Shown here piece by piece: positions 1 to 11,649 of a stretch of DNA of 64,000 nucleotides. Each line of letters opens with the position of its first letter. Position 1 is the stretch's first letter. This DNA comes from Chrysemys picta bellii. Its lineage: Eukaryota; Chordata; Testudines; Emydidae. The translations under genes were made by a program, and so were the position numbers. The notes under the pieces are model-generated. The model ran no database searches, was not told the DNA's origin, and saw only the letters and a program-made list of their open reading frames with translations. Location: contig NC_088797.1 in the NCBI RefSeq assembly GCF_011386835.1, forward strand, positions 90,344,264-90,408,263, written 5' to 3'.

Positions 1-231
1 GTGCTGAAACAATTTGAATAGTGGGGATGCTGAGAGCCACTGAACCAAACTGTAAACCCTGTATGAAATGGAAACAACTTCAAGCCAGGAGATGCGGCAG
101 CTCCCCCAGCACCCTTAGTTCTAGCACCTATGGTAAGAGTCATATAGTGAATGGTTTTCAGTTTTTCCCATGCATTGCCTACTATCACCCCTTGTGCTGC
201 ACAGGGCATGTTCTCTCAACTGTATATAGTT

Positions 232-389
232 AGCATAAGCTTTCGTGAGTAAGAACCTCACTAGAAGAAGTGAGGTTCTTACCCACGAAAGCTTATGCTC
301 CCAATACTTCTGTTAGTCTTAAAGGTGCCACAGGACCCTCTGTTGCTTTTTACAGATTCAGACTAACACGGCTACCCCTCTGATACTTA
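232..389 (+). mobile_element. Short PLE 3'-end insertion with inverted head
   Basis: The 3' part (about 268-389) matches the 3' end of the PLE copies at 9524-9738 and 16213-16895, including the segment reading CTAACACGGCT near 364-373. Before it lies an inverted piece (232-262) of the same sequence, so 232-298 can fold on itself around AGAAGA. TATATAGTT occurs at 223-231 and again at 390-398, which fits a 9-bp target-site duplication and fixes the ends. There is no coding capacity. PLEs are retroelements that often insert as short 5'-truncated copies with inverted pieces. The family assignment follows from similarity to the coding copy at 52.6-54 kb. Confidence 0.72.
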
Positions 390-399
390 TATATAGTTG

Positions 400-3030
400 A
401 CAATGGAGCCACATCTGTTCCACTGGCAAGGTGCCCTCTGATGGCCCTTAATGCACATTTGACTTAGTTCATTGGAGTTATTCTTTGATAGAAAAGTATA
501 AAGTGATAATGAACTATACCAAGTTCTGACAGTTGTTAAAACCCAATATGGGAGATGTTATGCTGGCTATATTGATGTAAATCTAATGCTCTTTTTTCCA
601 TTTAATGCTGAAAAAAATAAGGAGATAACTTCCTTTTTCCCCCTCTCTATATTCTGCTTTTCCCACAATGATATGGTATATAAGAATGTATAATAAAATT
701 AAACCATTGTAGTTCAGCAAAGGCTAAAACTAAGTCCCTTGCCACTAATGGAAAAAGATAGCTACAAGAACTCAGGACACTTTTAAATTAAATAGTAAGG
801 GCCACATTCTAATATCTTTAGTTGTATTGAGTCAATTTATTTGTAGATAAGGGTGAGCATACGTTGTCTCAGTGTTTGTTTTTTAAAGGGGGCGGGGCAA
901 TATAACATAACAGTAGCCCACTCCAGGAAATCTAGACAGTTGTAATTTTTTCTAATTATTTTTGAGAAGGACAAATGTTGTGTCAAGAATGTGGTCTAAA
1001 AGCCATTTTAAACTGATTAAAGAATATAGCTGCAGTTTTCAATAATTCATTAATTCTTTAAAATAATCTTTGTTCAAATAACTTCCAGTTTTCAAGAATA
1101 TCAAGCAATAAACCATAAATATGCTGCTCATAGATTGCATCTTTCCAAGTGCATTACTTACAACAGAATTTAAAAAAATAGACTTCTGTACATTGCCATC
1201 TGTTTTCCTCTTGTCAGGTTTCTCTGGAAGCCATCTATTCCCATGAATTTGCTTACAGCTGTTTTTGCAGAGATTATGTTTATCGGAGTAATCTAATTAG
1301 ATTCTTTTTATTAGGTTTGAACATTTAAATGCTTGCAAAAATGGGGAATATTTTTTTCTAATATGTTGTAATAGAAGTAATGTGTTAACCAAAACCTTCA
1401 GAATCATTTATTGTAATTAATCTATTGAAACAGCATTTAATTTAATTCCTGTTACTTTTCCTTTTATGATTACTAAACTGGATGAATAATTTGTAATGAA
1501 TAATTTCTTTGACGTATTTTGTCTCTTTTTTTGTTCAAAGTTTTCCAGGAACAATTTACCACTTTATTGAATATAGTCATGATTGAAATTATTCCCCAGA
1601 TACTTTCTATAAATAATATTTATTATGTAACTATTTCATGAGCAACTCATTGACTTCAATAGAAATTTAGCATGTCCTAGTAGAGCTCATCTCAGTAACC
1701 CTAAAAGGGTAGATTAGAAAACATGTCCACTCAATATTTGATCCAAGACTGACAACTATAGTGCTGTTTGTAGTGCATAATTACAATATTTACAGTAACA
1801 CTGGAGAGGGACAATTATGGTTCTAGAAATGTTTAGTTTCCCAGCTCTCTCTATATTTTTAAAAATTCATTTTAAAGTGGAAGTAAAGACATTAAACGAT
1901 CATTCTCATTGCTGTTTTAGAATGAAAAAAGCAAATAAGCATTTTGCATTTAAATTTACATTTATATTCAAATAATAGTTACTGGGAAATCAGTATTAAA
2001 ATCAGGTAAAAAAATTGTTATTAAAATAGGTATGATTTTCTCTTATTCATTTCAATAGCTTCTTCGCTCTTATATTCCTAACCTATCATGTTAATTCCAC
2101 CATTCAGCTATTCTTAAATTACCTTCTATTGAGTTTTGGCATAATTAAAGTGCAGTAGCTGTCATTTTTAATAGCATGAAATTAAAAAATAGGGATGCTA
2201 AGGTTCCATATTTTCTTTATACCTATTAAAAGCTATTTTTTCTTCCCTGTTTAGTAAAACTCTCCATTCATATCTGTAACCTACTATAAGCCAACCAATG
2301 TCCAAAGTGAGAGACTCCAGTGGCAAATATTACACTGAAAAGTACAATAAAATAATTGCTTTAAAAATCTGTGCTATTGTTTATAATCTGATTTTGCATC
2401 ACTCACAAAATCCATTTTCAACCTTTCTGTCATTTAGTTTAAAACAGATGGATGATGTAATTACAATGGTTACCCCTTTTGACCTGAGTGGCTAGCCAAA
2501 AATCTAGAGTCCTGTAGGTCATTCCATTTGGGAGGTGAAATTGATGAGGCTCAGATATTTCTTTGATGCTATTTTGTTTATTTACAAAGCATATGGAAAG
2601 TCCTGTTTCCTGGAATATAGAAAGAATCAAACAGGAGACAGTGTCCTTGCTCACAGGTCCAAGCCTCTTTCAGCCAGTACTTGGCCCAAACCTCTCTCTA
2701 GGCTTCTCCCAGGGCCACCCACTATGCTTCCAGGCTGTGTCTTGAGGAGCTTCCTTTTTTGTCTGCTTCTGTGATTCTTCAGCTTGTGTATGCGTGCACA
2801 TACAATACTACCCAGCAAAGTGTTCTGCCAGAAGCTCAAATTGATGGACAGACTCTCATAAGCCGTTGTTTTAAGTGGGGTGGGTTGCTTTCCTGTCCAT
2901 TACAGCTATCTTAAATGAAGGGTCACTGTCACTTTCATCAGTTTGAATGATGTTTCACTCAACCCACTCCAGACTATTTCTCTAAGATGCTAGACAGTAA
3001 CTCCCAAACTTTCAACTAGTTACATGGGAT
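400..3030. other. AT-rich stretch without recognised features
   Basis: Only short chance ORFs and homopolymer runs are seen here. None has a recognisable domain, and no repeat boundary could be fixed. Confidence 0.5.
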
Positions 3031-3039
3031 TTAATAACA

Positions 3040-3205
3040 GTTGCAAGAGGCTGAAGCCAAAACTTTTTAACTTGGATGTCAAAAGTTAAGTTCCTACATC
3101 TATACCTACCTGCCTAAATAGGTGTCCTGAGTTTCAGAGGTGATCAACAACCTCAATTCCCATTAAAGTCACTGAATTAAGATACCTTAAGGGAAAATCA
3201 CCCCT
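3040..3205. repeat. Old interspersed repeat, family uncertain
   Basis: The stretch carries degraded phrases such as CCTAAATAGGTG, CAGAGGTGATC and CCCATTAAAGTCA. They resemble an old repeat that I remember as abundant in turtle and bird-line genomes. Related wording (CCTAAATTTAGGCTCC) occurs at about 3605-3660. It is non-coding and strongly diverged, and the family name would need a library search. Confidence 0.35.
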
Positions 3206-3799
3206 ATTTTAATAACTGCTTTTTCTGCAGACTTTTAGAGTGATTGCTCAGTGATTATCGCTTGAATATAAATGCTTTAATGCTTTGGGTTTTTTTTTTC
3301 CTGTACAATTTTGTTTTAACAGCAGTTGAAATCAGTGGGGGCCCTGTTTCTTTGAAAATCTGAGAATTAGCTCGTAACGTTTAAGTTATAGCTGCCAGTT
3401 GATGTTGCAGCATTATTTCTTACACAGAGTGACAGAGAGATTGCACAGCAGGACTAGAAATGTTACATAAGCCTGGAAGATGCTTTGGAAGGCAACAAAA
3501 CACTAAAATCACTAAAACTAAAATTAAGGAGAAATGAACAGAGCACAGTCACTCAGGAATTTTTTAGTTATGAAAGCATAACAATAACATTTTAAAACTT
3601 AGATTCCTAAATTTAGGCTCCTAGAGTGATATTTAGGCCCCTGAAACTGCTCACTTAGGGTTCATAAATATAGGGCCCTAACTCTAAGCAACAAAGATCC
3701 TAATCCTGCAACTGACTTCATGTGGGTGGACCTGTTTGGCCATCCAGAGCCAGCAGCAGGAATGGGACCCAAGTTTGAAATTTTGGTCTTACCCTTTTC

Positions 3800-5160
3800 C
3801 CTCATTGTGATTTGAAAGATTAAATCCTATGCAATTCCTAAAAAAATCACTGGTGACTGTACTGTGAATATTACTTTTAAAACAAATAGTTTTAGTATTC
3901 TGTTTCATTGTAAAGTTATCTCTGAGTTTACATAACCTTTTCAGCCATGTTGTGCAATCTCTCTTTCACTCTGGGAAAGAAAATAATGCTCTAAAAATAT
4001 GCATCAATTGGCAGCTATAACTTAAAAAGCCAGTAGTTTCTAGTGGCTACCAGCTAATTCTGTTCATGCATCATTTAAATCAGTTTCATTAGTGTCTACT
4101 CTCTGTACAGATGTTATGCTGTCAAATGGCCCAAAGTAAGTATTATCTTTAGGAGAAAATTAAATGACACAAGGACTAGTTGCAATCTCCTGTGCTTCAT
4201 TCCCCAGCTTTAAGGAATTGTTTTTTTTTTTTTTTTTAATCTCACAAATGTTATGCCCTTCAAGGATGTTAGGTCCCAACATTTAGGATATTCCAGGAAT
4301 ACTTTTTACTAAGAATTCTGAAAAGATGCGGTCTCCCATTTGGAGTAGATTTTCTTGGTGCATCAGTGACAATAAGGGTATTTAGAAATGTTCTTTATAA
4401 TTTTAAAATTATTTAATGACAAAAAGTATTTTACCGACAGGATACTGTGTATATATCTGGTTACATAAGACTATGTAACTGAGTACATTCATGGAGTTAG
4501 CATTCTGCTAAATTAACATTGTTTTCCTCTTTGATTAGGGTTTGAGAATTAGCAGAAATTTACAAATAACAGACAAACCCCGAAGTATATTAAGTGAAAA
4601 GCAGTGCTGCAAATAATTTTAATACAAAACGATGATGAGTTTTTTCTACAGAAGAATGGCATAATTGGTGTTAGCACATAGGGCTTGTTCCAGAGACCAT
4701 AAGAGTCCATGGAAAGACTTGGCTTCAGTGTGAGCTGGATCATGTGAGCTGATGGGTAGGCTGTCATAGAAACCAACAGTATCAAGAAGTTCAGAGTTAG
4801 GGTTACCAATTTATTCTTAATACATGCAAAAGCCATTATCGGAAATAAAGGGACAATAGAGCAATTTAAGAGTAGCCCAAACTGTGACTTTTCTGATGCA
4901 AAACATTACTTAAAAACAAATTTTATGCTGGATTTCCTTGCCTCTTTAAGAGTTATGAGTATTATGGGAGGTTGTATAAGGTATTGTTTTGGCCTAAGAT
5001 GCAAGTCCATATGATGGACAATTACACTTTTTGAACTGAGGCTATTTTGTGGTACAGTAGCATAGGTTATTATCTGAAATTGTTCTTATTTTGTTCTTTT
5101 AATTACAAAAAAGCTATATGGATAATTAATATAATTATTATTTATTATAGTAAATAGAGG
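3800..5160. other. AT-rich stretch without recognised features
   Basis: No coding domain or repeat end was recognised. A poly-T run lies at about 4220-4238. Confidence 0.5.
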
Positions 5161-5167
5161 CACTAAT

Positions 5168-5430
5168 GGATACCATCTCCCTAGACCATGTCCTCTAGTA
5201 ATCAAAGCATTAGCTCACCATACAGCCTAGTGGCTGAAGTCCAGGAACTGTTCACATCCAGGAGGTTGGCAGTAGCACTTAGTGGCTCAAATCCAGGCTG
5301 TTGGCGGTAGGGGAACCCAGGTCCTCCTACTCTTCCAGGTTCCATCCCAGGACCCTGGCGCAAGCAAATCAGGTGTGCTCACTCAGCCAGGGTATCTCCC
5401 AGCCTACTCCCTGGGTTAAATTGTATCACA
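5168..5430 (-). repeat. Probable 3' LTR of the first Gypsy element
   Basis: On the minus strand the candidate LTR begins TGTGATACAATTT at 5430. A mostly purine stretch (minus-strand complement of 5431-5446) comes just before it, as expected for a polypurine tract. The second Gypsy (56914) starts its LTR with the similar TGTGATGGGG after a purine tract. The lower end is not fixed, and no target duplication was found. Confidence 0.4.
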
Positions 5431-5906
5431 TCCCTACTTTTCCAGAGGCCTGGTGAAAGCCTGGTTACTGGTCTGAAATGTGTCTCCTCAGAAAGGGGGT
5501 CAGAAGATTCCCTTCCTCATTCACAGGCAGAAGCTCCATTGTCTCTTGTGTAATGGCTATCAGCTCTGGGTTGAGGTCTGCTTCAGGGTGGTGTGGGGCT
5601 TCTGCAGGAGCTACCAGTGCTGATCTGCTCCCTTGCACTGACCACCCTGACTGAGTTGTGCTGTGCCCTTTTAAGCTCCAACTCCACTGAGAGCATGGCC
5701 AGCAGGTGCAGCTGGATGGAGCCTCCTGGGACCAGAACAGCTCCTTAACCCTCTGTTACTCAGTGTGGGGTTTGCATATGCCATCATACTCCATCTCCTT
5801 CAGACTCGGACTCAGGAGACTGTCATCCATCCACCATTTTCCTCCATCCCTAGAAAAGAAATCTGCATTCTGGTGTGCCTTTCCTGGGTGATGGAGTACC
5901 TTAAAA

Positions 5907-6116
5907 CTACAGGAGTGTAGAGAGAGGTATCACCTCATGATCTAGGCATAGGTATCCTTCATGGAATTGAGCTAGCATAGAGGTGCACAGTCCATGACTA
6001 GTAGGAAAGGTTCCCAGTAAATAATAACGTAGCACATGTATGGCCCACTTTGCAGTCAGGGCTTCCTTTTCGATGATTATGTAGCTTACTTCCCGAGGGA
6101 ACAGCTTTTTACTCAT
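5907..6116 (-). pseudogene. Gypsy RNase H fragment
   Basis: A 69-residue open stretch contains a segment reading EKEALTAKWAIHVLRYYLLG near its amino end. This is the typical Gypsy RNase H pattern, in which an acidic-EAL-KWA block is followed by LRYYLLG. The domain would remove the RNA strand during reverse transcription. It lies downstream of the RT remnant on the same strand. The rest of the frame loses similarity, and no complete catalytic set is present, so this is a dead fragment. Confidence 0.7.
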
Positions 6117-6511
6117 GCAGCTTACTCCCTGCCATCAACATTCTGCGGTAGCACTGCCCCCAGGACCACATCCGACACATCCATCCACGGGACGAATTGT
6201 TTTGAGAACTCAGGATGGAAAAGTTCTTTAAAGCTTTGAATACACTGTTGCAAGTCTCATCTATTTAAGCTTTCTGGTGCTAGTGTCCTTCACCAGGTCA
6301 GAAAGAGGGGCAAAGTCTGATACAAACCACTGGTAGCTGCTTCTTGGTCAATAGTACCAGGCAGTTTGCTAGTGCCTGGACTTTGTAGGTGAGTGGATGC
6401 AGCCGGCCTTTCACCATGGTGTTCTCAAGATATGTCATCTCCCTTTTCCCAGTCAACACTTGGCCAGATTTGCTGTGAGCTCTGTCTTCTCAAGGGCCCA
6501 AATGACAACAA

Positions 6512-7215
6512 TGGCATGCTTCATGTGGCCTCCCAGCTGTGACTGTTGATGAATATGTCATCAATATAGTCGGCTGCATACTGGTCATGTGGTCTCAGTA
6601 CTCGGTCCATTAGCTGCTGAAAGGTGGCCACAGCCCTGTGGAGGCCAAATGGCATGGTTACAAATTGGTACAGGCCACAGTGTGTAGTAAGGACTGTTTT
6701 TTCACGCAACTCCACTGTCAGTGGGTACTGTCCGGACCCCTTTGTCTGGTCTGAGGTGGAGATGTACTCAGCAGTCCCCAGCCTCTCCAGCAGCTTGTCC
6801 ACCGAGGGCATTGGCTATGCATGAAACCTGGATATTCTAGCCCTGCAAATCTGTGGATATCTGCTTTATATCCTTTATGCCATTTTTGCAGATCGTAGAT
6901 CGAGGGGCTCTATGAATATTGCTTTGACTCTCCTAAAGTCTATGCATAATTGAGTCGACACATTAATCTTTGGAACCAGCACAATAGGGCTCCTCTACCT
7001 GCTGTAGGACTCCTTGATGATTCCTAGGTCTAGCATAGCCTGCAGTTCTTTGTGAACCATTTCCCACATCCTTCTTGGCAGGGTCTGGTAGCTCTCCTGG
7101 ACTTTCTGCACTGGCTTGGTCACAACGTGGTGGTAGGTCAAATGTGCCTATCCTGGGTGGGTTGAGGACACAGAGGGAAATGTACAGGCCAGTTGTAGCA
7201 TTTGTGATCACTGTT
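6512..7215 (-). pseudogene. Gypsy reverse transcriptase, frameshifted
   Basis: The best-preserved part (6811-6521, 96 residues) runs from a VDKLLERLGTAEY-like segment through MPFGLHRAVATFQQLMDRVL to the catalytic box YIDDIFINS, so the two active-site aspartates remain. The upstream part (7211-6963) is still recognisable at the nucleotide level but is spread over different frames with stops. RT copies element RNA into DNA. The palm motifs and the neighbouring RNase H and integrase identify the family clearly. The frameshifts and missing ends make it non-functional. Confidence 0.82.
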
Positions 7216-7464
7216 CAGGTCAGAACTCTTTCCCCATCTGAACTGAGTCTGGGCCTGGAAATGTCAGGGCTTAGGGCCCTAGCTCCAGCTCAGGTGGATA
7301 TGGAGTTATGAGCAGGCCTTACTGATCTCTCCAGGTGTTTAAGAGGTTAACATGGTATATCTGTGTCTTCTTTGCTTCCCAGGTTGATAAATCTCATAGC
7401 TGACTAGCCCTAACCTTCTTATCTCAAACAGTCCTTGCCTACAGTTTTGATTCAACAGTTTGTT

Positions 7465-7815
7465 TAGTATGGAGAAAAAAAGACTTAGAGGGGAGATAAC
7501 AGTTTTCAAGTACATAAAAGGTTGTTACAAGGAGGAGAGAGAGAAATTATTCTCCTTAAGCTCTGAGGATAGGATGAGATGCAATGAGCTTAAATTGCAG
7601 CAAGGGCGGTTTAGGTTGGACATTAGGAAAAGCTTCCTAGCTGTCAGGGTAGTTAAGCACTGGAATAAATTGCCCAGGCAGGTTGTGGAGTCTCCATCAA
7701 TGGAGATTTTTAAGAGCAGGTTAGACAAATACCTGTCAGGGATGGTCTAGATAATATTTAGTCCTACCATGAGTGCAGGGGACTAGACTAGATGACTGCT
7801 ATGATTCTATGACTC
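7465..7815 (+). mobile_element. CR1 LINE 3' end inserted in the Gypsy
   Basis: The frame at 7460-7750 encodes a CR1 ORF2 carboxy-terminal segment: an initial KKRLRGEITVFKYIKG block, then FRLDIRKSFL and a WNKLP motif. It is followed by the short CR1 3' tail ending near GACTAGATGACTGCTATGATTCTATGACTC. Gypsy integrase-tail sequence resumes on both sides, so this CR1 landed in the Gypsy after the Gypsy inserted. The copy is 5'-truncated, which is usual for CR1. Only the last 90 or so residues of the RT protein are present. Confidence 0.85.
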
Positions 7816-7835
7816 GGAACTTGGTGCTAACAGTA

Positions 7836-8585
7836 CTACCCTATCACCTGGCTCAAAATGACATAACTGGGTTCCTGTATTGTAGGTGCTTTCCTAGCAA
7901 TGCTAAGCTCTGTGCTTTTGGCCTCTTCTGTAGCCTGAGCATGTATTGCACTGAACTCGTAGCCCTGGATTCCCATTCCTCCTAGGCTTCCCAAAGGAGA
8001 TTGAGAATTCCCCAGGATGTCTCCCATACAGCAGTTCAAAAGGTGAAAATCTTGTGGAGGCTTGAGGGACCTCCTGTGTGGTGAACAGTAGGGGTTGTAG
8101 AAGCTGGTCCCAGTGTTGGAGGTCTGAGACCACAAACTTGTTCAGAATTGCCTTCAAGGTCCCATTGAACTGCTCCATTAACCAGTTTGTCTTCAGCTGG
8201 TAGACTGATAACGTGAGGGATTTAATATTTAGCTGCTCACACAACTCTTTCATCAATCTTGATGAGAAATTGGTCCAGGATTTCATGCAATCCACTATTA
8301 CCAGTATGTGACAGTATTCTGACACACCTTTCTTGAATGGCTCTATTAAGTCCAGTCTTATTCATTTTAAGGGTACCCTCACTAGTAGGAGGGGGACCAG
8401 GGGAGCCTTAGAGTTGTCTTGGGTCCTGCCAGTTGACAACTGGGGCATGATGTGCCAAAAATCGCACACCTCCTTATGTACCCCAGGCCAAAATATCTGA
8501 AGGTCACCCTCTCCAGTGTCAGTTGGTGAGGTGCTGGACTGGGTGATGCTGTAGCTAAGAGAACAAATGTGATCCTTGGACATAA
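7836..8585 (-). pseudogene. Gypsy integrase, broken
   Basis: From the amino end there is a zinc-binding remnant (8583-8362; CPSCQLAGPK), then a core beginning RLDLIEPF that keeps the first catalytic aspartate (about 8350). A short deletion follows where the second aspartate segment should be. The third-acid region reads NWLMEQFNGTLKAILNKF, and the carboxy-terminal part reads LQHWDQLLQPLLFTTQEVPQ and FSPFELLYGRHP. The enzyme would insert element DNA into the genome. The loss around the second aspartate plus frame changes make it inactive. It lies upstream of RT, matching the Gmr1-like order. Confidence 0.82.
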
Positions 8586-8624
8586 AAACAAGGAAATATT
8601 GAGTAAAAGTAGAGAGATGATATT

Positions 8625-9168
8625 ATCACTGACATTAGTGAGACCATTACTGAAATACTATGTCTAATTCTGTTGTCAATACTTCAAAAAGAATCTTGAC
8701 AAATTGGATAGGGTCGAGAAAAGAGCTACAAGTGACTACCTTCCCTTAGGTGAACTAAATAGACTGAGCTTCTGAACACTAAGAGGTGGTTTGGTCACTG
8801 TCCATAAGTGCCTGTATGGGGAGAAGATTTCTTATAGAAAAGGCTCTTTCTTTTGGAAGACAAAAGCATAACAATCTCCAAATGCTGGAAACAGAATTTA
8901 GGCAAATTCAGACTAGAAACAAGGCAACAATTTTTTAACATGGGGGGTAATTAACCATTGGAACCACTTTTCTGGGAATATGGTAGATTCTCCATTACTT
9001 GAAGTGTTTAAGTCAGCACTGGATGTATTTCTAAAAACGATGCTGTAGCTCAACCAGAAGTTGTATGCTTGATGCACAAGTCATTGGGTGAAATTGACCC
9101 GTGTGATACAGAAGGTCAAACTAGATTATTATAAGTGTCTTTTCTGGTCTTAAAATTTGTGAAAACTC
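8625..9168 (+). mobile_element. Old CR1 LINE fragment
   Basis: The nucleotide sequence follows the CR1 ORF2 end in broken frames. Segments matching the GVEKRATSD-like, LRFRQIQTRNKATIF-like and WNHFSGNMVDSPL-like parts of the family occur in order. A tail with a GGTCAAACTAGATTATTATAAGTG-like wording ends near TCTTTTCTGGTCTTAAAATTTG. It is more diverged than the CR1 at 7465-7815 and abuts the truncated Gypsy. Confidence 0.65.
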
Positions 9169-9523
9169 AAACTTGCTTGTTTAGAGTGAGAGTTTGTTGC
9201 TTTTCTTGGCCTACTGAAGTGGTCACCTGTTTTCACATGGATTGCCTCAGAAAAGAATCTTTCAAGGATCCATAATGAATTTTCACTTCCTGAGAGATAA
9301 AGCACAGAAGTACATATATTTGCTGTCCTGCTGTTCCATCTCGATATTGTATTTATCACTTACCTTCATCCCAGAGTTTTTCCTCAAATATTCCTTTGGC
9401 ATTTTTTTAATTTGGAAAGTAATTCATCTCTTTCTTTAACAAATCCCTAATTTCTTCTTTATATTCAAGAAGGGCTAAGTTCAAATGGCTAGGGTATCCC
9501 TCAGAAACCTAACAAATCTCATA

Positions 9524-9738
9524 TCAAGTATCAGGGGGTAGCCGTGTTAGTCTGTATCTACAAAAACAACAAGGAGTCTGGTGGCACCTTAAAGACTAAC
9601 AGATTTATTTGGGCATAAGCTTTCGTGAGTAAAAACCTCACTTCTTGCATCCGAAGAAGTGAGGTTTTTACTCACGAAAGCTTATGCCCAAATAAATCTG
9701 TTAGTCTTTAAGGTGCCACCAGACTCCTTGTTGTTTTT
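9524..9738 (-). mobile_element. Palindromic PLE insertion with 13-bp target duplication
   Basis: AACAAATCTCATA stands at 9511-9523 and again at 9739-9751, so the inserted unit is exactly 9524-9738. Arms 9562-9646 and 9654-9738 are perfect reverse complements of 85 bp around the loop GCATCCG. The left arm continues outward (9524-9561) into the PLE 3' end, which contains AGCCGTGTTAGTCTG. The unit is therefore one minus-strand PLE 3' end joined head-to-head to a shorter inverted copy. It has no coding sequence. The perfect arms suggest a fairly young insertion. Confidence 0.85.
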
Positions 9739-9751
9739 AACAAATCTCATA

Positions 9752-10700
9752 GGCTCTATCTCCCACAGAGAATTTTTAAGAAACACTAAATACTGGGGCA
9801 TGGTTAATAGGCAATTCTTCCCCACTAGGAATCACTGAGTGTTTGTTAGGGGAAAAGGGAATACAGCATCAATTTGGGAAAACACAACAATAATATCTAT
9901 ATGAATGATAAATAAAATACTCGCTGACTGTAACTTTGGCAGTAATCTGTTAACCCACCTGCCAGTGTCCACATCTCTTCCCTATTAGCTAGAATATGGT
10001 GAATCACAGTTTGGTGTCAGTGAGTAGTGTAGTGCTATAGTTCTGTGATACACGTAGGCAAGCCTCTATCCAGTTTCTTAGGAAGTGCTGCTTAGTTCAG
10101 CTTTGTTTAGGGCCTGGGTAGGAGGGACCTCACTAGAGTCCACTTAGTTCTGCTTCTGTTCTCTGTGGTTTCAGTGAGGAGTCTTCAATAGCAAAGGGTC
10201 CTCAGCAGAGGAGAACCAATAGTATATAGGACCAAGGAACAGAGTCATTGCTATAAGGTAGAAGACCTTTTCCTCTCAATTCAGTTCTACTGCCCAAGCA
10301 ATTATGTGCTATTATGGTGATTACCAAAATGTCACTGGAGAAATTCTGGGTAAATAGCTTATGAAAATAATTCTCTCTATATAGCCATACTTCCAATGGT
10401 TCACCAATGGTTGGGGCCTCTGTGGAACTTTTATCCATCTGGAGTACTGCCTAAATAACTTATGCAAATAAAGCAGCTTTGTGGTTGTTCTTTGCCCTGC
10501 ATAGATGGGAGCAGAGATCTCCTTATCCTCTAAAGCTTCAGGTCACTTGACATACATTAGGTTGAATGCTTTACCAACTTAAATATTAGAAGCTAATGTA
10601 ACTTAATTAAAAAGGGAAAGGCTGTCTGCTTAAGGAAGACCTCCTATCTGGTTACACCTGCAGAGATAGAAGATAGATTCAGAGGGCCTTCCATTCTGAA
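9752..10700. other. Unique sequence without recognised features
   Basis: No domain, repeat end or RNA gene was recognised. Confidence 0.45.
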
Positions 10701-10708
10701 ACATCTAT

Positions 10709-10798
10709 GGGCCAAATTTTGTCATCAGATACATGCATCCAGCTCTGTCTGAAGTTAATGAGAGTTCCATACATATGTCTAAGACCAGAGTTTGACCC
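10709..10798. repeat. Short imperfect palindromic old repeat
   Basis: The stretch begins GGGCCAAATTTTG and ends in a near reverse complement, AGAGTTTGACCC. The interior holds GAAGTTAATGAGAGTT, a wording common to old amniote repeats. A similar short palindrome lies at 61428-61505. Confidence 0.35.
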
Positions 10799-11610
10799 TA
10801 TATTTCTAATCGTATTGCAAATATATTAGCCTGTAACCATTTATTACCTTAACCCTTTGGCCAGATTACTGAAAAAGAATGCATACTGTTGATACTGGTT
10901 GGCAAAATGCCTCTGGAATCATACATACAGACTTAACTTTTGAACCTGTAGCCTTTTGGATTTATTTGCTGCTGCCTTAGAAATTCATGTCTGTATTAAA
11001 ATCATGTCTGAGATATATTACTGGCAAGAGTTATTTTATTTCTTGGCCATTTCATGACTGAGTGTTTTCATTGCTGTGACTCATTGTCTTAATCATCCTT
11101 AGGAGCATTAATGTACAAGTTACCCTTTTGACTTTATTTTGGACAGGCATGTGCCTGCATAATAAAATGAAAAAAATGTGGTACTTTATTTTTTTAAAAA
11201 AATTCAGATGCCAGCTAAAGTCAGCTGAACTCATTCCGAAGAAACAGCAGCCCCATTTAATCATAAAATTCATTTACTTGCTGCCAGCTCAGACTTGCTA
11301 TAGGAAATCTGTCATCTGCTCACTTTCAACCACTGCCATTCCATTGGCTTTTTTTGCAAATCTGGAAGTAAATGAGCAGTTTCAGTGAGCTGTTACTGGA
11401 GTTGTGAAATATGGTGGACAAGCCCCTGTTGACTTGCCTGAAATTCAGAGTTCAAAGCATGGTGTACTGAATAAGACTACCAATCAAATGTCATCTAGAT
11501 TTTGTTTCTGAAAGAATAGTGCTGAATAGCCTGAGCTTTGGAACTGCTGCAAGCACAAGAAGATAAATGGTCAGATAAAGTCAAGAATAAATATGGGTGA
11601 ACTAGTTCAG

Positions 11611-11646
11611 CCAGGAAAAGAAAAGAAAAGAAAAGAAAAAAAAAAA
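11611..11646 (+). repeat. (AAAAG)n microsatellite
   Basis: Four to five AAAAG units are followed by a run of A. Confidence 0.85.
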
Positions 11647-11649
11647 CAT

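Larger units (their letters stand above)
5168..8600 (-). mobile_element. Decayed Gmr1-like Ty3/Gypsy element
   Basis: Read on the minus strand, the order is integrase (about 8585-7836), the integrase tail, reverse transcriptase (7215-6512), RNase H (6116-5907), and then an LTR-like end at 5430-5168. Integrase before RT is the Copia-like order known for the Gmr1 group of vertebrate Gypsy elements. The coding sequence is broken by stops, frameshifts and a plus-strand CR1 insertion (7465-7815). No gag or 5' LTR is seen above 8600, where an older CR1 fragment follows, so the element is 5'-truncated. The outer limits are approximate. Confidence 0.75.
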
